Shown here piece by piece: positions 11,745-22,415 of a stretch of DNA of 64,000 nt (positions are counted from its first letter, which is position 1; each line of letters begins with the position of its first letter). The notes under the pieces were generated by a model. It worked only from the letters and a program-made list of their open reading frames with translations. It was not told where the DNA came from and ran no database searches. Location: positions 6,486,955-6,550,954 of the forward strand of contig CM031628.1 in the NCBI GenBank assembly GCA_018398815.1, written 5' to 3'. A program made the translations under genes and the position numbers. Origin of the DNA: Conus ventricosus. Its lineage: Eukaryota; Mollusca; Gastropoda; Neogastropoda; Conidae.

Positions 11745-12345
11745 GTCAGTCAGTAGAAAAGGGTCCCTCACAACCACCTGACAACCATTGAAAAGGTCCC
11801 TCATAATCACCTCACCACAACAGAACAGGGTCCCTCACAAACCACCTGACAACCATTGAAAAGGTCCCTCATAATCACCTCACCACAACAGAACAGGGTC
11901 CCTCATAATCACCTCACCACAACAGAACAGGGTCCCTCATAATCACCTCACCACAACAGAACAGGGTCCCTCACAACCACCCTGACAACCATTTAAAGGT
12001 CCCTCATAATCAACCTCACCACAACAGAACAGGTCCCTAACAACCAACTCACAACCATTGAGGGACCTTCTCTCATAATCACCTCACCACAACAGAACAG
12101 GGTCCCTAACAACCACCTCACAACCATTGAGGGACCATTATGAGGGACCTTCTCTCATAATCACCTCACCACAACAGAACAGGGTCCCCTAACAACCACC
12201 TCACAACCATTGAGGGACCACTATGAACAGGGCCCCTCATAATCACCTCAGCACAACAGAACCAGGGTCCCTCACAAAACCCCCCAAACCACAACAGAAA
12301 AAGGTCTTCCACCACCACATAACTCGAACACAAAAAGGCTCCTCA
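11745..12345. repeat. Minisatellite of two interleaved units of about 33-34 bp
   Basis: Tandem units built on ccctcataatcacctcacca and ccctcacaaccacctgacaa alternate irregularly. The copy at 46,320-46,960 has mostly the second type, so the two copies have expanded different subunits. Confidence 0.85.
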
Positions 12346-12499
12346 CTACCACATCATTTCCATGAAGAATGATGTGCACACATGAACGGATGTGTAGAAC
12401 AACTTTTGTTTACTTTCACACACTAGCACAGACATATATAAGCTTACATCTATCAAACTTCCACACGTCCCCACCCCCTCCACCACCCCTTTCCCCTCC

Positions 12500-12598
12500 C
12501 CCCCCCAAAAAAAAAAAAAAATCTAAACGTCCCATGAAAAAAAAAACCCCTGCGAAAGGCATGAGTAAATAGCAAAAAGTGTAATCATCATGCTCTCT

Positions 12599-12638
<40 letters not shown>

Positions 12639-12690
12639 CTCCTCTCTCCTCTCTCTCTCTCTCTCTCCCCTCTCTCTCCCTCTCCTTTTC

Positions 12691-12722
<32 letters not shown>

Positions 12723-12862
12723 ATATGTGTGTGTGTGTGTGTGTGTGGAATATATAAATATATATATATATATATATAATATATATATGTGTGTGGTGTG
12801 TGTGTGTGTTGTGTGTGTTTTGTGGTGAATATGTGTGTGTTTGTGTGTGTGTGTGTGTGTGT

Positions 12863-12898
<36 letters not shown>

Positions 12899-12984
12899 TG
12901 TGTGTGTGTGTTTGTGAACGTGGGAGGGTAGGTGGGTTTTCCTGTGCGTGTGTATGAGGAGACAGAGACACAGAGAGAGAGAGA
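12500..12984. repeat. Poly-A, (CT)n, (GT)n, (TA)n compound microsatellite
   Basis: A-rich tract at 12,506-12,548, (CT)n at 12,596-12,702, then (GT)n interrupted by (TA)n to about 12,912. A final GA run at 12,974-12,985 is where LINE-3 is inserted. Confidence 0.95.
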
Positions 12985-13074
12985 GAATGAATGAATGAAT
13001 GAATTCTTTAATCAGAAGGCCATTGGCCCATTCTGATGGGGCCCTCAATCAAAATACAGTTACAAACGATAATC

Positions 13075-14675
13075 ACACAGTGTAAATACATGTCTACCAG
13101 TGCAATGCAAAATAGTGGCTCACACAGTGTAAATACATGTCTACCAGTACAATGCAAAATAGTGGCTCACACAGTGTAAATACATGTTTACCAGTGCAAT
13201 GCAAAATAGTGGCCACACAGTGTAAATACATGTCTACCAGTACAATGAAAAATAGTGCTCACACAGTGTAAATACATGTCTACCAGTGCAATGCAAAATA
13301 GTGGCTCACACAGTGTAAATACATGTCTACCAGTACAATGCAAAATAGTGGCTCACACAGTGTAAATACATGTCTACCAGTACAATGCAAAATAGTGGCT
13401 CACACAGTGCAAATACATGTCTCCCAGTACAATGCAAAATAGTGGCTCACACGGGTGAAATACATGTCTACCAGTACAATGCAAAATAGTGGCTCACACA
13501 GTGTAAATACATGTCTACCAGTTACAATGCAAAATAGTGGCTCACACAGTGTAAATACATGTCTACCAGTACAATGCAAAATAGTGGCTCACACAGTGTA
13601 AATACATGTTTTACCAGTGCAATGCAAAATAGTGGCTCACACAGTGTAAATACATGTCTACCAGTACAATGCAAAAATAGTGGCTCACAGTGTAAATACA
13701 TGTCAACCAGTACAATGCAAAATAGTGGCTCACACAGTGTAAATACATGTCTACCAGTTACAATGCAAAATAGTGGCTCACACAGTGTAAATACATGTCT
13801 ACCAGTACAATGCAAAATAGGGCTCACACAGTGTAAATACATGTCTACCAGTGCAATGCAAAATAGTGGCTCACACAGTGTAAATACATGTCTACCAGTA
13901 CAATGCAAAAATAGTGGCTCACACAGTGTAAATAAAATTTTACCAGTACAATGCAAAATAGTGGCTCACACAGTGTAAATACATTTTCTACCAGTACAAT
14001 TGCAAAATAGTGGCTCACACAGTGTAAATACATGTTTACCAGTGCAATGCAAAATAGTGGCTCACACAGTGTAAATACATGTCTACCAGTACAATGCAAA
14101 ATAGTGGCTCACACAGTGTAAATACATGTCTACCAGTACAATGCAAAATAGTGGCTCACACGTGTAAATACATGTCTACCAGTACAATGAAAAATAGTGG
14201 CTCACACAGTGTAAATACATGTCTACCGGTACAATGCAAAATAGTGGCTCACACAGTGTAAATACATGTCTACCAGTACAATGGAAATAGTGGCTCACAC
14301 AGTGTAAATACATGTCTACCAGTACAATGAAAAAATAGTGGCTCACACAGTGTAAATACATGTCTACCAGTGCAATGCAAATTAGTGGCTCACACAGTGT
14401 AAATACATGTCTACCAGTACAATGCAAAATAGTGGCCCACAGTGTAAATACATGTCAACCAGTACAATGCAAAATAGTGGCTCACACAGTGTAAATACAT
14501 GTCTTCCAGTACAATGCAAATAGTGGCTCACACAGTGTAAATACATGTCTCCCAGTACAATGCAAAATAGTGGCTCACACAGTGTAAATACATGTCTACC
14601 AGTGCAATGCAAAATAGTGGCTCACACAGTGTAAATACATGTCTACCAGTACAATGCAAAATAGTGGCATCTAGC
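13075..14675. repeat. 47-bp minisatellite, about 34 copies, within the LINE-3 3' region
   Basis: Head-to-tail units of about 47 bp containing gtaaatacatgtctaccagt and aatgcaaaatagtggctcac repeat without spacers. Variation is mostly single substitutions (gtgcaatg versus gtacaatg) and single-base gaps. The array sits between the LINE-3 tail and the end of its ORF2, so it is an internal expansion of the element's 3' untranslated region. Confidence 0.95.
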
Positions 14676-14818
14676 TAATGATTACAGCACGTCTAGCAAA
14701 GGCTTATATAAGTACAATGACAAGTTTCGCATCGTTACAATGTTAGACGATGAAAGTAAAAGACATAACCTGAACATACATGGATTAATGTAGTATTTTT
14801 TGGGAATGAATTCTTTTC

Positions 14819-15290
14819 TTAAATCACTATAAGCTGGACACATAAGACAAAATGGGTCTCATCTTCCTCAGCAGATGAACATATTGGACATAACATCTGT
14901 GACTCAGTTGGTCTTGTATACCTTAAAGAATGTGTCAATATAGGTGAAACTCCAAATCTAAATTTACTTAGGGCATTCTTTACAAATTTGTTTATATTCA
15001 TAGACACATAGGGCTCCCTTAGATAACTACTTTTAAACGCTCTGTAAAAACTGTATCTCTCACTTGTTTGCGTATGATTGTCCCATTCCTGCCACCTGCA
15101 ATCAATTATTCTCTGTCTAAATTCTTTAATGAACATTGAAACTGACTCTACACCCTGATATCCCAAACATAGGAAAATCCATATTTGTCTAAAGCTGTAC
15201 GAACATGTGTAACCCACGTATACTTCCCTCTTTCGTCAAGACAACGTAAACATTCTATATGCCTTATGTGGTAATCTATGTTCCCCCATA
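14819..15290 (-). pseudogene. LINE-3 ORF2 C-terminal domain
   Basis: An open minus-strand stretch of 132 codons (15,217 to 14,819), with its N-terminal extension up to 15,290, encodes the C-terminal end of a LINE polymerase. It shows FRFGVSPILTHSLRY followed by a Cys/His cluster (LCPICSSAEEDETHFVLC) typical of the terminal zinc-binding motif in many animal LINEs. It is cut from the RT by the nested insertion at 15,293-18,165. The continuation, including QPIVQYGAEIW, resumes at 18,166. Confidence 0.8.
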
Positions 15291-16185
15291 CGGGTCAGCT
15301 TTAACCAGAATTTAAATGGGACCCTAAGTGTGGACAAAGGAGTTCTTGAGCAGCATCTGAGGAAAACATACTCCGACTCACAGAGCAAAGCACCCTCGAC
15401 ATTCAAGGTCTGGTGTGGCCAACCAACCCTGAGGAACAGTTCAATGGCAAGCCTCCAACGTTGGCGGAAATCAAGAAGGTGGTCGACAAAGCCAGAGCCA
15501 AATCATCACCAGGGCCAAACGGAATACCTTACCAGCTTTACAAGAAATGTCCAAGGTGCTGGAGTGGCTCCACAGGCTGCTGCGTCGGCTTGGAGAAACC
15601 AGAAGATCAGCGGCCCAGTGGATGACGGCAGATGGTGTGTACATCCCAAAGAGCAAAACTCAAGTGAATCACCCAGTTCAGGCCAATATCACTACTGAAC
15701 GCGAAGGAAAATCTTCTTCTCTGTCAGGGCACCCAAGGCTGCCCAAGTACTGATGGAAAACAGGTACTTGGATGTGTCAGTCCAGAAAGGTGGCATCCCA
15801 GGCGTGGTGGCTGTGTAAAACACGCCAAAATGATCTGGGACGCAATCCAAAAAGCAAAAACAGAAAAAGAGAGACCTGGACGTAGTGTGGCTTGATCTGG
15901 AAAACGCATATGGATTGCCCCATGAGGTTTACAGTTGGCTCTTGAGATGTACCATGTGCCAAAAAAAATCCGCGACTGCTCAAGAAGTACTTCAATGGGC
16001 TTTAAATGCGGTTCTCTACCAAGGAGTACACAACTGATTGGATCAACTTGGAAGTGGGCATTGCAAGGGGCTGGCAATTTCCCCGATACTGTTCGTGCTG
16101 GCAATGGAACTCATCTTGAAAGCAGCAAAAAACAACGCGAGACAAACAGACCTTGGCGATGGATACAAGATGCCCCTCTCAAGCC

Positions 16186-16197
16186 TTTATGGATGAC
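16186..16197 (+). other. RT catalytic F-M-D-D box of the R2-like LINE
   Basis: Codons ttt atg gat gac give F-M-D-D, the metal-binding aspartate pair of the polymerase. Confidence 0.8.
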
Positions 16198-17519
16198 ACA
16201 CAGTGATTTCATCCAGAGAAGACGAGACACGTCATGTGCTGGAGAGGCTGGACGACATAGTTGCCTCATCCAGAATGAAGTTCAAGCCAAAGAAATCACG
16301 GAGTCTCTCATTGAGGAAAGGAAAAGTGGCCGAATCGTGGTCTTCAGTGTTGCCAACCGGGGCCATTCCAACAGTCAAGAAGAGCCAGTCAAGAGCCTTG
16401 GAAGATGGTATGATGATACGCTGAAAGAAAACACAAAGAGCAAAAGAAACCAAGCAGAGGGCGGAAGAAGGCTTGGAGACATTGACCAGTGTGGGCCCCC
16501 TGGCAAATACAAGGTTCGGTGTCTGCAGTTCATGCTGATACCAAGCTCCTATGGCCTCTGATGATTTACACATCTGCACCAGCACAGTGGAGGCAATGGA
16601 AGCCAAAATCACAAGTTCACAAGGAAATGGCTTGGTGTCCCACCCTGTCTGACTGACATCGCGCTGTCTGTCGCCAAGCAAAGCTCAAATACCACTGAAT
16701 CCATCCGGGAGGAATACAAAGCAGGGAAGATCAGACTTCAAAGCATGCTGGAGGACTCAGGAGACAAGATGGTAGAAGCAATCAAGCCCCAGCTGAAGAC
16801 AGGCCCCGAAAATGGAAAGTTCAAGAGGCGATGGATTCTGCAAAGAAAGTCTCAAGATCAGAGAAATAACAGGACACACACAGACCAACAGACAAGGACT
16901 GGGGGTGACCAAAACTGAATGGTGGTCAAAGGCCAAAGGAAAAGCCAAAAGAAACATGCTGATTCAGGAGATGAGAAAAGAAGAAGACCAAAAAGGGCTC
17001 CAAAAAGCAGTCCAGCAGAGCCAGCAAGGGCAATGGACAACGTGGGAGAATGCACTCCAAAGAAGTCTAACTTGGAAGACATTTGGCACATGCCCCTCTC
17101 AGGATCAGCTTCATTCTCAGATCTGCATATGACCTTCTGCCCTCAAATGCAAACCTGGTGAAGTGGGGGAAAATAGGGCGATCCTGCATGCCCCTCTGCC
17201 ATAAAAAACAAAAAGTGGAGCATGTTCTAAGCTCATGTAAAGTAGCCCTGGCTCAAGGAAGGTACACATGGAGGCACAACCAAGTGCTCAAAGAAATTGT
17301 ACAAGTAGTCTGGCTAGTACCAAAAACCACAAAGGGGGAATCAGGACTCCCAAAAACACCCGCAACATTCTTCACGGCGGAGGCAGCAATCATGGCCCAA
17401 AAACAACAGTGCCACTCGAAACATGCAGGCAGAGTCTGCTGGATGGGGCAGATGACTGGGAGTGCACTGCAGACTCCCCGAATGGAAGAGTCACCCAGAG
17501 ATCATCAGCAAGAGTGGCA

Positions 17520-17760
17520 TGAGACCAGACATAGCAGTCCACTCTAAGTCAACCAAGCAGCTGATCATGATCGAGCTCACGGTGCCATATGAGAACAGAA
17601 TGGGGGCAGCTCAAAATCTACAAGACTGAAAGTATGCTGATCTGGCAAACAGCCTGAGGAGAGAAGGCTATCAGGTCAAAGTCCTCACTGCAGAAATTGG
17701 AGCCAGGGGATTTGTAGGAACGTCTGCATACAGCCCCCATGAAACAGCTCTCAGTTGCAG
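17520..17760 (+). pseudogene. Restriction-like endonuclease domain of the R2-like LINE
   Basis: Reads P-D-I-A-V-H, then K-Q-L-I-M-I-E-L-T-V-P-Y-E, then after a stop K-Y-A-D-L and G-A-R-G-F-V-G-T. The P-D and E-L-T-V-P-Y-E blocks match the PD-(D/E)XK nuclease fold used by R2-type elements to nick their target. One in-frame TGA at about 17,628 interrupts it. Confidence 0.75.
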
Positions 17761-17880
17761 GGAAGGAAAAACCGAGCCTTTAAAGCAATGGCAGAAGCGG
17801 GGAGAGAGGTGTTTTAAGCTGGGTCTGGTCAAGGAGGAACAAAAGTGAACTTCATAAGGCTTAATTTCCCTACAAATAAT

Positions 17881-18165
17881 CAGGTTTTCCCTGTGGCTCA
17901 GTGGTTAAAGCGCGAGGGCATTTAAAGTAGAAAATGGCATGTCCAGAGGGTCATGGGTTCGAATCCAGCCATGGGTCGTCCCAAGATGGGGAAAAAAAGG
18001 GGGGAGCAGAGGGACATCCGGAGTCATGAACGGGTGTGGCCCAACCCCTAGAGTGTCAGGAGATAAGGCCGAAAACACTTGCTTGAAGGGGGCTTCTCTT
18101 CTGAGGACTCCCCTGCTGCCCCGCTCTCATGAGTTTCTTTCTACTACAACGTTCATAAGAGTTTA
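17881..18165 (+). mobile_element. tRNA-derived SINE
   Basis: A 5' tRNA-like head carries a Pol III A box (tggctcagtggttaaagcgc, near 17,892) and a B box (gggttcgaatcc, near 17,953). About 200 bp of unrelated body follows. The A-to-B spacing of about 60 bp suits a tRNA-derived promoter, but the rest cannot fold as a tRNA. It ends close to the point where LINE-3 resumes (18,166). No A-tail is clear. Confidence 0.75.
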
Positions 18166-19460
18166 AATATATAGGATATCTACCTAGATCGCCAACAAGA
18201 AATCGTTCGGTGTTCTTATATCTACACCTAAGAAATTTTTAAGACCATATGTGTTTCACCTTTTCTATTCTAAAAGCCGCCTTATCCCCAAAACCCATAT
18301 TTCAGCGCCATACTGTACAATAGGCTGAACTTGGGCATCGAATAGCTTAAAAAACAGTTCAGGTGAATTATTTTTCAAGTTTATACAATGTTCTCTGAAT
18401 TGTTATTAATGCTCGTTTAGCTTTACTTACCAATTCATCACATGCTGTATAGAAACTAAGTTTGGTGAAAAGCACACACCTGATCTTAAAACGTTTCAAC
18501 TTTCTTCTGTTGTCCAATATTTTTTTTTTCCCCTTAAAGCTAAGTAACCACCTTTCCTGAACACTATAATTTTACTTTTATTCAATTCCGTCAATTCCAA
18601 TAACGGGATGCTTATACAAAACATTCAACGGTTTGTATCCAACCACTGTTTCTGCTCAAAATAATATATCTGAAAAATAATAAATAAACAACTCAGAGAA
18701 ATCAGGCGAAATTTTCATTCCATGTTCCATTTTAAATTTATTCTAAAGCAAGTTCTTTAAAATAAACAAAGAAAAAAAAAACTGGACTGCAACATCCCCT
18801 TTTTTTTTTCCCCCTCTTGAACAAGTATAAAATCGTCAATCTGCTTATTTCTTATTCTTCTTTAAATTACATACATATTTTTTATCAGGCATACTTTTTC
18901 CCCCTTTTTCCATTTTTAACAAGTATTGACAAAAAAGTTTTTTGTATGGAACGAAAGTTTTTCAAAATTATGAAAGCAACATAAAACTTTCTATTGTTCA
19001 CTAACTGCTTTTGAACGGACGCCATAAGTGTGAAAATATGATCTATTGTTGAAAATTTCTGTTTAAACCAGCCGATACTCACCGTAGTTTATTTTTTAAA
19101 AATCCATTTTTGCGTCTTACTTTAAATTTTTAAACTGTTTTTTTATGTCACATTGCTCAGTGTATCCCCCTGTAATTATTCGGTCATCACTCCCCCCTTT
19201 TTATGAAAGTACAAATTATGGATTCTGTCCATTGTTGGGTTCCCCTTTTATAAACAGAGCATTAAAAACTTAACCAAAAACATAACAACATGATCATTGG
19301 AAAACTTTAAAAATTCCCCTATTATACTTCGGGACCCGCGATTTTGAATTCTTTTTTTCCCCAATGCACGAATAACCTCTTCTTTCAAAATTGGCTGATT
19401 AAACCATCTCCTTAGTCTAACAAATAGTCATATTCTTCTAAGTTTGTATATAACCTGTTT
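18166..19460 (-). pseudogene. LINE-3 ORF2 reverse transcriptase fragments
   Basis: Minus-strand debris of the RT. From high to low coordinate there is a finger region readable as FNALF followed by a W-T-E-S-I-I block (about 19,170-19,290). Next is a short K-I-I-V-F-R-K-G-G block (about 18,555-18,610), then FKLFDAQVQPIVQYGAEIW (about 18,286-18,345) and V-D-I-R-T-P-N-D (about 18,205-18,230). These are in the usual order for animal APE-type LINEs. Frames shift every 50-150 bases, mostly at A or T runs. Confidence 0.7.
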
Positions 19461-19999
19461 GTAAAGAATTTTTTAAAAAATGCAAAAACCATCTTCGGTA
19501 TAATGTTTTAATGTCCCACTTCTTTTGGGAACAATTTTGTGCAGTTTCCCCAAAAAACTTGTACTGATTCCTACAAAACACCAAACATTAATGCAAATTT
19601 CTAATTCCTTTTCTTTTTTTTCCCAAAGAGATTTTTGTATTCTCTTCGGCTTTTACAATCCGGTCCTGTCATTATCTTTTAACGTTTCAAACCTTCAAAA
19701 AGTAACATTCTCTTTTTTTTTCCCAATTTTTAATTCTTCCAAACCCTTTTTTTCCCTTTCTTGTCGATCTCTAAACGAAAAAATCTTTTTTTTCATACAA
19801 CCGCGTGTTGCAAAATACGTATTAAATAATTCCGAGATCCATCTTGTCTGCATCAATTTTTGAGCTGCCAATTTAAAGGGTCTTGAAAACCCTGATGACT
19901 CTGGCTTTTTTTAATGTTCAGCCAGTCAACTTTCCATCTATCCCTCTCAATAACATGTTTCCTTTGATCTACAGTTTAAAATGCAGATCTATTCTTTTT

Positions 20000-20780
20000 G
20001 TGTTTTAATAAAAAATTCTACGGGGAGGTGACAATTTATCCTTTCCACCACAGAATTTCACAAAAAGAATGCAAAACAAGAAAAAGTCATCACACCCAAA
20101 AAATAATCATTCAATACTGCCGTATCAAAAAATGTAAGTAAAATGCCCATTTTTCTCATCACAAACCCATTCAGCATACATTTTTCCAATGAATTAAAAA
20201 GGGTTTAAAGAGTTCCTTCCTTGAATTTTTTATTTATCGGGGGAATTCAATCATTCCTTCGTTTTTTTCATCTCTACAGCAGTTTTGCCAAAAAACAATA
20301 TCCTTGGAAATGTACTCCTTTTTCTACGGGTTTAAAACCCCCAAACCAAAATTACATATCATCATTTTACGGGTTCAGTAAGAATATCTTCAAGTATTTT
20401 CCCCATCCTGTCTATACTACTAGTGTTATAATATGGGAATGCCCTTTTCGGGGTTAACAAAAATAAAAAAATATCTTTTTTATACCAAACAATGATTTAA
20501 TTTTTGAAAAACAAAGGGAAAAACCGCGTTAAATGTTTTTCCGTTACATAATTTAAAAATTGTTTTTTAAAGAGACAAAGAACCCCCCCCGAAAGTCTTC
20601 CTGTTTGGCAGCTTAATGTGGTTTTCAATATCGTGTAATCGGGAAAGCTAGTGGGTAAAGCTATCACAAAAGTTCTAAAAAACAATAAATCAAAAAAATG
20701 AAAGAAGGGAAATGAAGAATTGTCTTCAATTTTGGGCCCAAAAAACCAGATATGTTCCCAAAGCAAAAAATGTATTCTTG
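20000..20780 (-). pseudogene. LINE-3 ORF2 endonuclease fragments
   Basis: Minus-strand pieces include G-R-L-S-G-G-V-L-C-L near 20,585-20,620 and an R-M-G-K-I-L-E-D-I-L block near 20,390-20,420. They match the central part of APE-type LINE endonucleases. The interval 19,460-20,000 between this and the RT holds only unreadable debris. Confidence 0.55.
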
Positions 20781-21129
20781 TTCAATTTACATGTGTATTC
20801 TTTGGGCCTTTTTTTTTTTGTTAAAAACAAACAAAAACACCAAAAACCCCCCCTAATAAAAAAAAACCCCTTTTTCAAAAAACCCCAGGATTTTCCCAAA
20901 ACCAGAGGCCCCAACGACGGGGAACACATTTTTGCACGATTGTTTTTTACACAAAAACCACCGGGGTAACTTGTTCAGGGTCCCTGTGTAAATTCTGCAA
21001 AGTTGAAAATCATAAAACACTAGAGGCTAAAATTTCTTTTAACACATCGGCCCGGCCCAAAACCCTATTTGTCTGAACAAATTTCCCTTACACTGAGGGA
21101 AAATTTGGGTTTCCCTCGAAATAAGGGGA

Positions 21130-21650
21130 TCAAGACCTACTGGGTCTTTTCCCCCCTCTCTTCCTCTTTTTTAAAAAAGGACCAATTTTTCCTAATGTCT
21201 TGACTCTTCTACTGAAACCCCTCCCAAAGAAAAAAAGATGTGGGCCTTTTCCCTTTCCTTTTGCTCTCAGAATGTCTTCTTTTCTTTGAAAAAATGTACA
21301 AACCCACCCCCAAACGGAGAGTCCCCTTTTTGGAGGAAACGGTGCACCGGCGAATTGACATCTCGTCTTCCGTTTGGCCCAAACAGTTCCCTGACACTGT
21401 TTCACAATCCTTCCACGTTTCATTGTCTTTGCGAGTATTTCCCTGGAATATGAGGTTGTTCCGTTTCGTCTGTCTTCAAGTTCATCAGTTTTGCGCTCAA
21501 GATTTTCCAAAATTTGTTTTTAACACTTCATTTTCATTTTCAGGGCTTTTTGCTTTGGGTAACGTCAAAAACCCCCCTCGGTTCGCCATTTTGTATTTCA
21601 GAATTCTAATTTCTTTCAATTCCCTGAGTCATCTGCTTACGTGAACTTTG
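21130..21650 (-). pseudogene. LINE-3 ORF1 (nucleic-acid-binding protein) relic
   Basis: Upstream of the endonuclease on the minus strand, an open segment begins MENLERKTDELEDRRN (21,510) and continues with an R-A-K-G-K-G stretch and a G-F-S-R-R-V-K-T-L block. The order of a coiled-coil-like charged start, an RRM-like body and an F-S/K-R-V-R C-terminal region resembles L1-type ORF1 proteins, which chaperone LINE RNA. The R-R-N sequence is followed by a frameshift. The assignment rests on pattern only. Confidence 0.55.
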
Positions 21651-22140
21651 TATTAAGTCATGGGTTTATTTTTTCAAGTGTCCACACCCCATGACAGTGG
21701 GTCAGCTTTTCCCCCCTGTGATTGGCGTCCCGGGGGAAACCCCGTTGTCCCTTGCTGTTCACTTCCCCGCAGAGGTCAGTCGTGACTGTGGGTTTCCCTT
21801 TCCTTGAATGGTCCGGGGTTTTTTCAACGTCACCACACCCGGTGTAAAGGTCCCCCCAGAAAAGAAATGTCACAACACTCCCCCGACGACACCGGGTTTA
21901 CCTGTGTTTAACTTCAAGGTCAGCAAAACATGGCCTTCTTTTTGTTTTTCTCTCGGGACATGAAGCGACAAAAACAGCGGGAAAAAATCCCCCTACCGCT
22001 CTAAAAGGGGGTGGGGTACTGGCATGGTTGATGGTTGTCATCCACGTGTGCGCGAATGTTTTAAAATTTAAAAGTTGAAAAGGGCAACCTAATTCCAATT
22101 AATCTGCGGAGCTCAGAAAGTAGGCCCTTTCTCGTGACAT
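21651..22140 (-). other. LINE-3 probable 5' untranslated region
   Basis: No coding pattern. It lies between ORF1 and the 5' junction with the GA microsatellite, and it is absent from the corresponding place in the other copy (about 48,150-48,377), so it belongs to the inserted element. Confidence 0.5.
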
Positions 22141-22149
22141 CCGGATGCG

Positions 22150-22415
22150 CCCCCGGAAAAGAGAGGGGAGAGAAAGAGAGGGGAGGGGAGAGAAGAGGGA
22201 GAGGGGAGGAGAGAGGAAAAGAGAGGGAGAAAGACAGAGCAGAGAGAAGAGAGAGGGGAAGAGAGAGGGAGAGGAGAGGGGAGAGGAGGTGTGTGTGTGT
22301 GTGTGTGGTGTTGTGGGTTTTGGGGGTGTGTGGTGTGTGTGTGTGTGTGTGTGTGTGTGGGGTGAGAGAGAGAAAGAGAGGAGAGAGGGGGAGAGGAGAG
22401 AGAAGAGGAGAGAGA
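22150..22415. repeat. (GA)n/(GT)n compound microsatellite
   Basis: Impure GA run, then GT run at about 22,288-22,360, then GA again. It corresponds to 48,148-48,377 in the other copy. Confidence 0.95.

Larger units (their letters stand above)
15293..17880 (+). mobile_element. R2/NeSL-like LINE with restriction-like endonuclease, 5'-truncated
   Basis: A plus-strand non-LTR element sits inside LINE-3. It begins abruptly at the start of the RT region. It keeps SPGPNG (15,506-15,523), palm blocks, and the catalytic FMDD (about 16,186-16,197). Downstream is a Cys/His cluster ending HVLSSC near 17,190-17,240, then RYTWRHNQVLKEI. A C-terminal nuclease region (PD near 17,526, ELTVPYE near 17,568-17,588) follows. 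This order, with the nuclease after the RT, is the hallmark of the restriction-like endonuclease clades (R2, NeSL, R4/Dong, Hero) rather than APE-type LINEs. Frameshifts and a stop at about 17,628 make it inactive. N-terminal zinc fingers are absent because of truncation. Confidence 0.85.
12985..22140 (-). mobile_element. LINE-3: near full-length APE-type LINE on the minus strand, carrying a nested insertion
   Basis: The element runs from a 5' end near 22,140 to a 3' (ATTC)n tail at about 12,985-13,005 (gaatgaatgaatgaatgaat on the plus strand). Reading along the minus strand it has a 5' UTR, an ORF1 relic, APE endonuclease, RT, a C-terminal Cys-rich region, and a 3' UTR expanded by a 47-bp minisatellite. 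It is split at 15,293-18,165 by a second LINE and a SINE. GA microsatellite flanks both ends, and the other copy of this locus (about 48,150-48,377) has only GA repeat there, so the whole 9.15 kb is an insertion. Target duplications cannot be resolved inside GA repeat. The frame is broken by many homopolymer-length changes. Confidence 0.85.

Noticed and set aside
13522..14612. Small Cys-rich open frames
   Set aside because: They are periodic translations of the 47-bp repeat, interrupted wherever a unit has a one-base gap.
13075..14675. CRISPR-like direct repeats
   Set aside because: The 47-bp units abut each other and lie inside a LINE, so this is a minisatellite.
17881..17965. A tRNA gene
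   Set aside because: A and B boxes are present, but there is no acceptor stem or anticodon arm that pairs, and unrelated sequence follows. It is the head of a SINE.
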